From Falsiroseomonas sp044341625 (GTDB lineage: Bacteria; Pseudomonadota; Alphaproteobacteria; Acetobacterales; Acetobacteraceae): 12,602 nt of DNA. A program made the translations under genes and the position numbers. The stretch is from positions 1-12,602 of the forward strand of contig JBIIRI010000103.1 of NCBI GenBank assembly GCA_044341625.1, given 5' to 3'. Below the pieces are notes generated by a model. It did no database searches. It was not told the origin of the DNA and saw only the letters and a list, made by a program, of their open reading frames with translations. Of this stretch, positions 1 through 8,987 are shown one piece after another; position 1 is the first letter of the stretch; the number at the start of each line of letters is the position of its first letter.

Positions 1-10
1 CCCTCCCCGA

Positions 11-100
11 CCCTCCACCGCTTCGCGGGAGAGGGAGGTTGGGTGCGCCCTTGATCCCTCTCCCGCGAAGCGGGGGAGGGTGGCTGCGCGTAGCGCAGCC
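11..100. repeat. Nested palindromic repeat cluster (REP-like) upstream of dnaG
   Basis: Two 25-bp units, 11-35 and 56-80, are reverse complements of each other with a single mismatch. Each unit is itself an imperfect palindrome, with a CCGC/GCGG core around a TTC or GAA loop. Directly after the second unit, 82-89 and 93-100 form a perfect 8-bp stem with a 3-nt loop (GTA). The region can therefore fold as a large cruciform or as several small hairpins. From memory, similar repeats are common between genes in Acetobacteraceae and sphingomonads; I could not confirm this by search. It may end transcription from a gene left of the window. No coding is supported here. Confidence 0.75.
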
Positions 101-183
101 GGGTGGGGGCGCGACCGAACCCAGCACCGGATCGCGCACCCCAGGCGCGCCGATCCGCCGCCCATGCTACACCACCCTCCCCC
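101..183 (+). promoter_or_regulatory. dnaG upstream leader, promoter not localised
   Basis: This 83-bp stretch lies between the repeat cluster and the dnaG start and is the likely site of the operon promoter. I see no convincing -35/-10 pair. The bases just before the ATG are pyrimidine-rich with no Shine-Dalgarno match, so dnaG is either poorly initiated or read from a short-leader or leaderless mRNA. The promoter assignment is by position only. Confidence 0.3.
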
Positions 184-2067
184 ATGGCCCTGCCCCCCGC
201 CTTTCTCGACGAGCTCCGGCTCCGCACCCCGCTGCCCTCCCTGATCGGGCGGAAGACGCGGGTGGTGCGCTCGGGGCGGAACTGGAAGGCGTGCTGCCCC
301 TTCCATGGGGAAAAGACGCCCTCCTTCTACGTCTATGACGATCATTTCCATTGCTTCGGCTGCGGCGCGCATGGCGATGCCATCAGCTTCGTCATGCGGG
401 CCGAAGGGGCGAGCTTTCCCGAAGCCGTCGAACGCCTCGCGGCCGAAGCCGGGCTCGATGTCCCGAAGCCGACGCCCGAGGCCGCGGCGCGGGAGAAGCG
501 GGCCCGCGACCTGCATGGCGTGCTGGACGCCGCCAGCGCCGCCTTCGAACGCCGGCTGCGACTGCCGGAAGGGGCGGAGGGGCTGTCCTATCTGAAACGG
601 CGGGGCCTGTCGGAGGAGACGATCCGCGCCTTCGGCATCGGCTGGTCCGGCGCCGGGCGCGGGACGCTGGTGGCCGACCTGAAGGCAGACGGCATCACCC
701 CCGACCAGTTGCTGGAAGCCGGTCTGCTGCGCGAACGCGAGGACGGGCCGCCGACGGAGCTGTTCTTCAACCGCGTGATGTTTCCCATCCGCGACCGGCG
801 CGGGCGGATGATCAGCTTCGGCGGCCGAATCCTCGGCGATGGCGTGCCGAAATACGTCAACGGGCCAGAGACGGTGCTGTTCAAGAAGCGCACCAGCCTC
901 TACGGCCTCGATCTGGCGAAGGAGGGCGCGTTCCGCGGCGGCGCCGTGGTGGCGGTCGAAGGCTATATGGACGTCATCGCCCTGCACCAAGCGGGCTTCG
1001 CAGGTGCCGTGGCCCCCCTCGGCACGGCCCTGACCACCGAACAGATGGAGGAGCTCTGGCGCCTGACGCCGGAGCCGGTTCTTTGCTTCGATGGCGACGC
1101 GGCCGGGGCGCGCGCCGCCGCCCGCGCGGCGGAAGCGGCGCTGCCCCTGATGTCGCCCGAACGCAGCCTGAAGCTCGCCACCCTGCCGCCTGGCGAGGAT
1201 CCCGATACGCTGATCGTCAAGGGCGGCCCCGGCGCCTTCCAGGCGGTGCTGGATGGGGCGCGCGGCCTGGGCGATGCGCTGTTCGGCCTGATCGCGGAAG
1301 GGCGGCCGATGGCCACCCCCGAACAGCGCGCGGCGCTGCGGAACCGGCTGATGGAAGCGGCCGATGCCATCAAGGACCGGTCGCTGGCCGGCGAATACCG
1401 CCGCCTGCTGCTGGATCGCTTCTTCCAGGCCACCCGCCCCGCCCCGTCCCGCCAGATGGGCGGCCGCGGGGGGCCGGGCGGCGCCCGCAAGCCGATGGCC
1501 CCCGCCCGCCCCCGGCCAGCCATCACCCCAACCCGCACCCGCACCACCCAGGCCGCCACACTGATGGCCATCACGCTGCGCCATCCCTGGCTGCTGCCGG
1601 AGGTGGAGGAGAGCCTGGGCGGGCTCGATCTCGGCCCCGGGCCGGCCGCGCACTGCAGAAACCTGGCCCTCGCATGGCTCTCGGGGGGCCATGCGCTTGA
1701 CTCGGCGGGGCTCATGGACCACCTCGCCCAGGCTGGGATGGGGGAGTTCGTCGCAACACTGTTGCGCGATCCGTCCCTGCCCGCCGCGGCGCAGCCTGAC
1801 GCCCAGCCGAAAGACGCGCTGGACGGTTGGTGGCATTTCTTCGGGCTGCTGCGCGGTGAGGCCGATCTGCTGGAAGACCGGGCCGCGGCATTGCGGGCCT
1901 GGACGGAAAGCACCGATCCGGCCGGGCAGGAACGGGCGTCCCTTCGCCTGGTGCGCCTCGGCACCGCCATTGCCGCGCTTCGGCGCGGGGAATGGGACGA
2001 GGAGACGGACGGGCCGGCGGAAGCTTCCACCGGCGTCGGGGAGGATCCCTCGCGGGACACCCCATAA
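184..2067 (+). CDS. dnaG: DNA primase DnaG
   Basis: DnaG synthesises the RNA primers for replication and works with the replicative helicase at the fork. The protein is 627 aa, a little longer than E. coli DnaG. An N-terminal CHC2 zinc finger is visible, with probable ligands C38, H41, C57 and C60 and the CCPFHGEKTPSF signature. It is followed by the primase core with a TOPRIM domain: EGYMD (E259 to D263) and the metal-binding DGD (D303, D305). A Pro/Arg/Gly-rich linker at about 420-455 precedes a divergent C-terminal helicase-binding domain. The ATG at 184 is chosen because MALPPAFLDEL aligns with the usual start of the zinc domain; the frame stays open upstream to 103 but encodes low-complexity sequence. 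No Shine-Dalgarno is visible. rpoD follows after 64 nt, the classic macromolecular-synthesis pairing, here without rpsU immediately upstream. Confidence 0.97.
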   Translation: MALPPAFLDELRLRTPLPSLIGRKTRVVRSGRNWKACCPFHGEKTPSFYVYDDHFHCFGCGAHGDAISFVMRAEGASFPEAVERLAAEAGLDVPKPTPEAAAREKRARDLHGVLDAASAAFERRLRLPEGAEGLSYLKRRGLSEETIRAFGIGWSGAGRGTLVADLKADGITPDQLLEAGLLREREDGPPTELFFNRVMFPIRDRRGRMISFGGRILGDGVPKYVNGPETVLFKKRTSLYGLDLAKEGAFRGGAVVAVEGYMDVIALHQAGFAGAVAPLGTALTTEQMEELWRLTPEPVLCFDGDAAGARAAARAAEAALPLMSPERSLKLATLPPGEDPDTLIVKGGPGAFQAVLDGARGLGDALFGLIAEGRPMATPEQRAALRNRLMEAADAIKDRSLAGEYRRLLLDRFFQATRPAPSRQMGGRGGPGGARKPMAPARPRPAITPTRTRTTQAATLMAITLRHPWLLPEVEESLGGLDLGPGPAAHCRNLALAWLSGGHALDSAGLMDHLAQAGMGEFVATLLRDPSLPAAAQPDAQPKDALDGWWHFFGLLRGEADLLEDRAAALRAWTESTDPAGQERASLRLVRLGTAIAALRRGEWDEETDGPAEASTGVGEDPSRDTP

Positions 2068-2117
2068 GTATAGAGGGGCTTCGCATCACCGGCGGGGTGG
2101 TGGCGAGCCTTCACGAC

Positions 2118-2121
2118 GGAG
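2118..2121 (+). promoter_or_regulatory. Ribosome binding site of rpoD
   Basis: GGAG lies 10 nt before the ATG at 2132. It supports that start over in-frame upstream positions that fall inside dnaG. rpoD therefore has its own ribosome entry site in addition to any coupling to dnaG. Confidence 0.6.
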
Positions 2122-2131
2122 CAGGTCACGC

Positions 2132-4060
<1,929 letters not shown>

Positions 4061-4061
4061 C

Positions 4062-4643
4062 ATGCAGGGCGCGGCAACCCAGCGTGAGCCGGTGACGCGC
4101 ATCGCGGTGGATGTCACCTTCCTCCGCATGGATGCCCCGCCCGACGGCCCCGCGCCGCCGATGCCGCAGGGTGCGACCGTGCTGCGCCTGCCGCGCTGCT
4201 CGGTGCCGTTCTACCGGTATCTCTATGACACCGTCGGGCGCGACTGGGTGTGGTGGCTGCGGCGGACCTTACCCGATGCCGAGATCGCGGGGCTGCTGGC
4301 CCGGCCCGACATCTCGATCCATGTGCTCTACCAGAATGGCGAACCGGCTGGATTCTACGAGATCGAGCGACGGAGTGGGGAGACGGGGACGAACCTCGCC
4401 TATTTCGGCCTGATGCCGCATGCGATCGGGCATGGCATCGGGCGCAGCCTGCTGCGGCATGCGATCGACGACGCCTGGGCGGAGAAGCCGCGCGTGCTGA
4501 CGGTGAACACCTGCACCGCCGACCATCCGCGCGCGCTGCCCAACTACATCGCGGCGGGGTTCCGGGTGATCCGGACGATGCGGGAGGTCTGGCCGGTGCC
4601 GAACCGGCTGGGGCTGCCCATTCCGGACCGGCTGCGCGCATGA
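4062..4643 (+). CDS. GNAT family N-acetyltransferase
   Basis: The product is 193 aa and carries a GNAT fold, which transfers acetyl from acetyl-CoA to an amine; the substrate is unknown. The supporting pattern lies in the second half: a beta strand (LAYFGLMP), the acetyl-CoA loop IGHGIGRSLLRHAI, a strand with VNTCTADHPRALPNYIAAGF (motif B-like: Asn/Cys, then Ala-x-x-x-Tyr...Gly-Phe), and a conserved Trp-Pro end. The usual Arg/Gln at the first position of the R/Q-x-x-G-x-G loop is Ile here. Start choice is uncertain. The ATG at 4062 lies one base after the rpoD stop with no clear Shine-Dalgarno; an in-frame GTG at 4092 (VTRIAVDVTFLRM) is an alternative. The 1-nt spacing implies co-transcription and coupled translation with rpoD. 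The gene ends just before a hairpin. Confidence 0.85.
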   Translation: MQGAATQREPVTRIAVDVTFLRMDAPPDGPAPPMPQGATVLRLPRCSVPFYRYLYDTVGRDWVWWLRRTLPDAEIAGLLARPDISIHVLYQNGEPAGFYEIERRSGETGTNLAYFGLMPHAIGHGIGRSLLRHAIDDAWAEKPRVLTVNTCTADHPRALPNYIAAGFRVIRTMREVWPVPNRLGLPIPDRLRA

Positions 4644-4649
4644 CCGCGG

Positions 4650-4672
4650 GCGGGATCGCGGCGCGATCCCGC
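4650..4672. terminator. Hairpin between convergent genes, probable bidirectional terminator
   Basis: Positions 4650-4659 and 4663-4672 form a perfect 10-bp GC-rich stem with a 3-nt loop. It sits in the 44-bp gap between the stops of the + strand GNAT gene and the - strand oxidoreductase gene. A short T-containing tail (GGTTGATT) follows on +; no strong T tract is present on either side. Position between convergent genes favours a shared terminator. Confidence 0.65.
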
Positions 4673-4687
4673 GGTTGATTGCAGCGC

Positions 4688-5812
4688 CTACGCCGCCTTC
4701 GCAGCGGGTGTCTCGCCGCAGGCTTCCAGCACGTGATCGGCCAGCGCGAGCGACGCCGTCAGCCCGGGGCTCTCGATTCCGAACATGTTGACCAGCCCGG
4801 CGACGCCATGGACGCCCGGCCCTTGCACGCAAAAATCCTGGGCCGGGGCGCCGGGGGGTACGATCTTCGGGCGGATGCCGGAATAGCCGGGCGAGAGCGC
4901 GCCATCGGGCAGCTCGGGCCAGTAACGGCGGATCGCGGCGTAAAAGCTGTCGCCGCGCTTCGGGTCCACTGCATAGTCGATGCTGTCCACCCATTCGACA
5001 TCCGGCCCGAAGCGCGCCTGGCCGCCGAGATCGATGGTCAGATGCGTGCCGAGCCCGCCCGGCACTGGCACCGGGTAGATCAGCCGCGAAAAGGGCGAAC
5101 GCCCCGCCAGGGTGAAGTAGTTGCCCTTCGCGTAATAGGCTTGCGGCACCATCGCCTCCGGCATGCCGGCGATGGCGCGCGCAAGGCGTGGCGCATGCAG
5201 CCCGGCCGCATTCACCAGCAGCCTTGCGCGCAGCGCCATCGGCTCGGCGCCGCCGACCTCGATCTCGATGCCGTCTTCCGTCGCGCGGCCGCGCGTGACG
5301 GGGGCGTGGAAGGCGAAGACGGCGCCGGCATTCTCGGCATCGCCCTGCAGCGCCAGCATGTAGGCGTGGCTGTCCACGATGCCGGTGGTGGTGGAATGCA
5401 GCGCCGCCGTGCAGTGCAGCGCGGGCTCCATCGCGCAGGCTTCCGCGCGGCTGAGCAGGCGCAACTCCGGCACGCCATTGGCGGCGGCGCGCTGGCGGAT
5501 GCCTTCGAGCTTGCCGGCCTCTTCCTCGGTCGTCGCGACGATCAGCTTGCCGCAATTGCTGTGCGGCACGCCGCGTTCGGCGCAGTAGCGGTACAGGCGG
5601 TGCTTCCCCTCCACGCAGGCCCGCGCCATCAGGCTGCCGGCGGGGTAGTAGATGCCGGCGTGGATGACCTCACTGTTGCGGGACGAGGTCTCGGTGCCGA
5701 TGCCCTCGGCTGCGTCGAGCACCAGGACCTCGCGTCCGGCCAGCGCCAGCGCACGGGCGACGGCGAGCCCCACCACACCGGCCCCGACGACGACGGCATC
5801 CACCTGCTCCAC
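4688..5812 (-). CDS. NAD(P)/FAD-dependent oxidoreductase, L-2-hydroxyglutarate dehydrogenase-like (DAO family)
   Basis: This flavoenzyme probably oxidises L-2-hydroxyglutarate or a related 2-hydroxy acid to the 2-oxo acid. The dinucleotide-binding motif VVVGAGVVGLA lies at the N-terminus, with an acidic residue ending the second strand (VLVLDAAEGIG). It is followed by SSRNSEVIHAGIYYP and CGKLIVA, both typical of L2HGDH/LhgO proteins. NAAGLHAPRLA and the C-terminal HGVAGLVNMFGIESPGLTASLALAD are also family hallmarks. With the GTG at 5812 the protein is 374 aa; an in-frame ATG at 5830 would give 380 aa. I prefer GTG because AAGGGGAG lies 7 nt upstream and the family starts just before the glycine motif, whereas the ATG has no Shine-Dalgarno. 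DAO-family relatives act on many substrates, so the reaction is less certain than the fold. It lies downstream of hppA on the same strand but behind hppA's terminator, so it probably has its own promoter. Confidence 0.9.
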   Translation of the reverse strand: MEQVDAVVVGAGVVGLAVARALALAGREVLVLDAAEGIGTETSSRNSEVIHAGIYYPAGSLMARACVEGKHRLYRYCAERGVPHSNCGKLIVATTEEEAGKLEGIRQRAAANGVPELRLLSRAEACAMEPALHCTAALHSTTTGIVDSHAYMLALQGDAENAGAVFAFHAPVTRGRATEDGIEIEVGGAEPMALRARLLVNAAGLHAPRLARAIAGMPEAMVPQAYYAKGNYFTLAGRSPFSRLIYPVPVPGGLGTHLTIDLGGQARFGPDVEWVDSIDYAVDPKRGDSFYAAIRRYWPELPDGALSPGYSGIRPKIVPPGAPAQDFCVQGPGVHGVAGLVNMFGIESPGLTASLALADHVLEACGETPAAKAA

Positions 5813-5819
5813 GGCGGGG

Positions 5820-5827
5820 CTCCCCTT
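5820..5827 (-). promoter_or_regulatory. Shine-Dalgarno supporting the GTG start of the FAD oxidoreductase
   Basis: Read on the minus strand, AAGGGGAG ends 7 nt before the GTG at 5812-5810. The alternative ATG at 5830-5828 lies upstream of this motif and has no comparable site. The same bases would encode Lys-Gly-Ser if the ATG were used. Confidence 0.5.
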
Positions 5828-5890
5828 CATCCCGAACGTTCTTGCGGTTGGATGTAGCGCAGCGTGGGGCGGGCTGCGAGATCGCGGCCA

Positions 5891-5927
5891 CGAAAAGAAA
5901 AGGGCCGGCGGATCGCTCCGCCGGCCC
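5891..5927 (-). terminator. Rho-independent terminator of hppA
   Basis: A perfect 11-bp stem (5917-5927 with 5902-5912) and a 4-nt loop is followed on the minus strand by TTTTCTTTTC (rc of 5892-5901). It lies 22 bp past the hppA stop. The strong stem and U-rich tail make this the clearest intrinsic terminator in the window, and it separates hppA from the oxidoreductase gene downstream. Confidence 0.9.
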
Positions 5928-5949
5928 TCCTCGGTTCAGGGCTGCCGCA

Positions 5950-8100
5950 TCAATGCGCCAGCATGGCCAGCAGCAGCAGGGCGACGATGTTGGTGATCTT
6001 GATCATCGGGTTCACCGCCGGGCCCGCCGTATCCTTGTACGGGTCGCCGACCGTGTCGCCGGTCACCGCGGCCTTGTGGGCCTCGCTGCCCTTGCCGCCG
6101 TAATGGCCTTCCTCGATGTACTTCTTCGCATTGTCCCACGCGCCACCACCGGTGGTCATGGACACCGCGACGAAGAAGCCCGTGACGATCACGCCCAGCA
6201 ACATCGCGCCCACGGCCGAGAAGGCCGCGGCCTTGCCGCCGATCATCAGGATCACCACGAACACCACGATCGGCGACAGCACCGGCAGCAGCGAGGGGAT
6301 GATCATCTCCTTGATCGCCGCCTTGGTCAGCATGTCGACCGCCCGCCCGTAATCGGGCTTGTCGGCGCCGGTCATGATGCCCGGCTTCTCGCGGAACTGG
6401 CGGCGCACTTCCTCCACCACCGCGAAGGCCGCGCGGCCCACCGCCGTCATGGACATGCCGCCGAACAGATAGGGCAGCAGGCCGCCGAACAGCAGGCCAA
6501 CCACGACATAGGGGTTCGACAGGCTGAAGGTCAGTTCACCGATCCCCGCGAAGTATGGGTAGAGCGTCGGGTTGGCGATGAAGTACGCCAGATCCTGCGT
6601 ATAGGCCGCGAACAGCACCAGCGCGCCGAGGCCCGCCGAGCCGATCGCATAGCCCTTCGTCACCGCCTTGGTGGTGTTGCCGACCGCGTCCAGCGCATCG
6701 GTGGACACGCGCACTTCCTTCGGCAGGCCCGCCATCTCCGCGATGCCGCCGGCATTGTCGGTGACGGGCCCGAAGGCATCGAGCGCGACCACCATGCCGG
6801 CCAGGGCCAGCATCGTCGTCGTCGCGATCGCGATGCCGTAGAGGCCCGCGAGACCGTAGGACGACAGCACGCCCGCGATGATGATCAGCGCCGGCAGCGC
6901 CGTGCTTTCCATGCTCACCGCGAGGCCACGGATCACATTGGTGCCGTGGCCGGTCTGGGACGCTTCCGCGATGGACTTGACCGGGCGGAAATCGGTGCCG
7001 GTGTAGTATTCCGTCACCCAGACGATGGCCGCCGTCACCGCCAGCCCCACCGCGCCGCAGAGGAACAGGCTGAAGGCGCCGAAGCTGCTGCCGCCGACCG
7101 TCACTGTGCCGGTGCCGAAGGCGATGTAGCAGAGCGGCAGCAACACCCCGAGCGACAAGGCGCCGGTGACGATGAAGCCGCGATACATCGCGCCCATGAT
7201 GCTGTTGTTCGCCGGCAGCTTCACGAAGTAGGTGCCCGCGATGGAGGTCACGACGCAGACCGCGCCGATCGCCAGCGGGAACAGCATCCCCGCCACGCGC
7301 CATTCCGCGGGGAAGGAGATGGCGGCGAGCACCATGGTGGCGACCATGGTCACCGCATAGGTCTCGAACAGATCCGCCGCCATGCCGGCGCAGTCGCCGA
7401 CATTATCGCCGACGTTGTCGGCGATAGTGGCGGGGTTGCGGGGGTCATCCTCGGGGATACCGGCTTCGACCTTGCCGACCATGTCGCCGCCGACATCGGC
7501 ACCCTTGGTGAAGATCCCCCCCCCGAGGCGGGCGAAGATCGAGATCAGGGACGCGCCGAAGCCCAGCGCGACCAGCGCGTCGATCACCAGGCGGCTGTTC
7601 GGCGCGAAGCCGCCGATCACCACCAGCACCAGGAAATAAACCGCGACGCCGAGCAGCGCGAGGCCTGCGACCAGCATGCCCGTGATAGCGCCCGACTTGA
7701 ACGCGACGTCGAGGCCGGAAGCCAGCGACTGCGTCGCCGCCTGAGCGGTGCGGACATTCGCGCGGACCGACACGTTCATGCCGATAAAGCCCGCCGCCCC
7801 CGACAGGACGGCGCCGATCAGGAAGCCGATGGCCACCGCGAAGGCGTGGCCGCCGAAGCCGAAGGCGGCCAGGATCAGCACGAACAGCGCCGCGCCCACG
7901 ATGCCGATGGTGGTGTATTGCCGCTTCAGATAGGCGTTGGCGCCTTCCGCGATCGCCGCCGCGATCTCCTGCATGCGGGCGGTGCCCGCATCGCGGCTCA
8001 GCACCTCTTTCGCGGTCACCACGCCATAGGCGATGGACAAGGCGCCCAACGCGATGATCAGCAAGACGGATAACGTTATCAAGATCGCATACCCCCCCAT
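5950..8100 (-). CDS. hppA: Membrane-bound proton-translocating pyrophosphatase (K+-independent type)
   Basis: This integral membrane enzyme hydrolyses pyrophosphate and pumps H+ across the cytoplasmic membrane. It is 716 aa, close to the Rhodospirillum rubrum enzyme, and is built of many hydrophobic helices, the first at residues 5-25. The cytoplasmic catalytic block is intact: GGGIFTKGADVGGDMVGKVEAG (from about 192), then DDPRNPATIADNVGDNVGDCAGMAADLFETY, and later DNAGGIAEM. In GNTTKAVTKGYAIGSA, K478 and T481 occupy the positions that mark the K+-independent subfamily; K+-dependent enzymes have Ala and Gly there. The ATG at 8100 gives the expected N-terminus (MGGYAIL) but has only a weak Shine-Dalgarno. 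The start codon is followed by a run of seven G, and a nine-G run lies at 7516-7524. It is transcribed divergently from ppa. Confidence 0.97.
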   Translation of the reverse strand: MGGYAILITLSVLLIIALGALSIAYGVVTAKEVLSRDAGTARMQEIAAAIAEGANAYLKRQYTTIGIVGAALFVLILAAFGFGGHAFAVAIGFLIGAVLSGAAGFIGMNVSVRANVRTAQAATQSLASGLDVAFKSGAITGMLVAGLALLGVAVYFLVLVVIGGFAPNSRLVIDALVALGFGASLISIFARLGGGIFTKGADVGGDMVGKVEAGIPEDDPRNPATIADNVGDNVGDCAGMAADLFETYAVTMVATMVLAAISFPAEWRVAGMLFPLAIGAVCVVTSIAGTYFVKLPANNSIMGAMYRGFIVTGALSLGVLLPLCYIAFGTGTVTVGGSSFGAFSLFLCGAVGLAVTAAIVWVTEYYTGTDFRPVKSIAEASQTGHGTNVIRGLAVSMESTALPALIIIAGVLSSYGLAGLYGIAIATTTMLALAGMVVALDAFGPVTDNAGGIAEMAGLPKEVRVSTDALDAVGNTTKAVTKGYAIGSAGLGALVLFAAYTQDLAYFIANPTLYPYFAGIGELTFSLSNPYVVVGLLFGGLLPYLFGGMSMTAVGRAAFAVVEEVRRQFREKPGIMTGADKPDYGRAVDMLTKAAIKEMIIPSLLPVLSPIVVFVVILMIGGKAAAFSAVGAMLLGVIVTGFFVAVSMTTGGGAWDNAKKYIEEGHYGGKGSEAHKAAVTGDTVGDPYKDTAGPAVNPMIKITNIVALLLLAMLAH

Positions 8101-8388
8101 TTCTTTGTGGGTGCGGGGGGACAGGCTCGGGGTCCGCGTGCGGGAGGGCGCGCGTTGTCGGCCCGGCCCGGCCCGCGGGCCCGGAGGAAGCTTGCGCGAA
8201 GCCCAGGCGGCTTGCAACGCCACAAATCAGGCGATTGCCCGGGAATAAGGTCGCAAAACCAAGGCATCGGGCCGCCAGCAAGCCCGCCCACCCCCCTGGC
8301 TACCGGGGGGCTTCGTTCCGGGGGCCCTCGCGGCGGGCGCCGTTTTGTGGTTCATCCCCCGCCGACCGCCACCAGGAGCCCAGGCTGC
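8101..8388. promoter_or_regulatory. Divergent control region between hppA and ppa
   Basis: This 288-bp gap separates the start codons of two divergently transcribed pyrophosphatase genes and must carry both promoters. I found no confident -35/-10 pair. It contains a G/C-rich part with repeated GCCCG units (about 8160-8190), a relatively AT-richer part (about 8215-8262), which is the best place for promoters, and a C-run/G-run pair at about 8289-8316 that could form a hairpin in the ppa leader. The frame open from 8107 into ppa is low-complexity and not supported as coding. Confidence 0.45.
8374..8378 (+). promoter_or_regulatory. Ribosome binding site of ppa
   Basis: AGGAG lies 10 nt before the ATG at 8389 and fixes that start over the longer frame open from 8107. 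Confidence 0.7.
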
Positions 8389-8922
8389 ATGCGCATTGAA
8401 CATATCGCCATCGGCAAGAACCCGCCGGACGACGTGAACGTGATCGTCGAGGTCGGGGTGGGTGGCGAGCCCATCAAGTACGAGATGGACAAGGCGTCCG
8501 GCACGCTGTTCGTGGACCGCTTCCTGCACACGCCGATGCGCTACCCCGGCAATTACGGCTTCGTGCCGCACACGCTCTGCGGCGATGGCGATCCGCTCGA
8601 TGTGCTGGTGGCCAACACCCGCCCCATCGCGCCGGGCGCGGTCATCAATGTCCGCCCCGTCGGCGTGCTGCTGATGGAGGATGATGGCGGGCAGGACGAG
8701 AAGATCATCGCCGTGCCGTCCCCGAAGCTCACCAAGCGGTATGAGCATGTGACGGACTACACCCATCTGCCGCAGATCACGCTGGACCAGATCCAGCACT
8801 TCTTCGCCCACTACAAGGATCTCGAGCCCGGCAAGTGGGTGAAGATCCTGGGCTGGGGGGATGCGGCGCAGGCCCGGCGCTATGTGATCGAGTCGATCGA
8901 GCGCGCCAAGGCGGCCGGATAA
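8389..8922 (+). CDS. ppa: Soluble inorganic pyrophosphatase (family I)
   Basis: This cytoplasmic Mg2+-dependent enzyme hydrolyses pyrophosphate to two phosphates, pulling nucleic-acid and aminoacyl-tRNA synthesis forward. It is 177 aa, the usual length of bacterial family I enzymes. The active-site pattern is complete: KYEMDK near residue 29, the RYPGNYGFVPHT segment, the signature DGDPLDVLV with three Asp, and the later Asp/Lys cluster in DGGQDEKIIAVP. HFFAHYKDLEPGKWVKILGW supplies the conserved Tyr-Lys pair. The ATG at 8389 has AGGAG upstream and matches the family N-terminus (MRIEHIAIGKNPPDDVNVIVE). It is divergent from hppA and followed by its own terminator hairpin and a tRNA gene. Confidence 0.98.
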   Translation: MRIEHIAIGKNPPDDVNVIVEVGVGGEPIKYEMDKASGTLFVDRFLHTPMRYPGNYGFVPHTLCGDGDPLDVLVANTRPIAPGAVINVRPVGVLLMEDDGGQDEKIIAVPSPKLTKRYEHVTDYTHLPQITLDQIQHFFAHYKDLEPGKWVKILGWGDAAQARRYVIESIERAKAAG

Positions 8923-8933
8923 GCAGGACCTGG

Positions 8934-8965
8934 CCGGCCCCGGGCTTGCGCCCGGCGGCCGGTTT
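8934..8965 (+). terminator. Probable terminator of ppa
   Basis: CCGGCC/CCGGGC (8934-8945) pairs with 8950-8955 and 8957-8962 around a TTGC loop, giving a 12-bp stem with a single bulged C at 8956. TTT follows at 8963-8965. The stem is very stable but the U tract is short. It begins 12 nt after the ppa stop. Confidence 0.65.
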
Positions 8966-8987
8966 CGCCAACAGGGGAAGGGTCTCT

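Noticed and set aside
2046..2074. Possible internal promoter for rpoD (TATAGA at 2069-2074; CCCCATAA resembling a heat-shock -10)
   Set aside because: No acceptable -35 lies at the right distance for either sigma-70 or sigma-32. rpoD is known to have such promoters in E. coli, but the sequence here does not support placing one.
1691..2131. N-terminal extension of rpoD into dnaG
   Set aside because: The extension is low-complexity Arg/Pro-rich sequence read out of frame from dnaG. The ATG at 2132 has a ribosome site and matches known RpoD starts.
5834..5841. Palindrome GAACGTTC upstream of the FAD oxidoreductase, considered as an SOS/LexA box
   Set aside because: The alphaproteobacterial LexA box needs GTTC repeated with 7 nt between; no second half is present, and an 8-bp palindrome is common by chance.
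5842..8073. 743-aa open frame on + opposite hppA
   Set aside because: It is rich in His, Arg, Asp and Gln with no recognisable domain, and is the complement of the well-supported hppA. GC-rich third positions create such shadow frames.
8107..8388. Longer N-terminus for ppa (frame open from 8107)
   Set aside because: It encodes Gly/Arg/Pro-rich low-complexity sequence. Family I pyrophosphatases begin near the ATG at 8389, which has AGGAG upstream.
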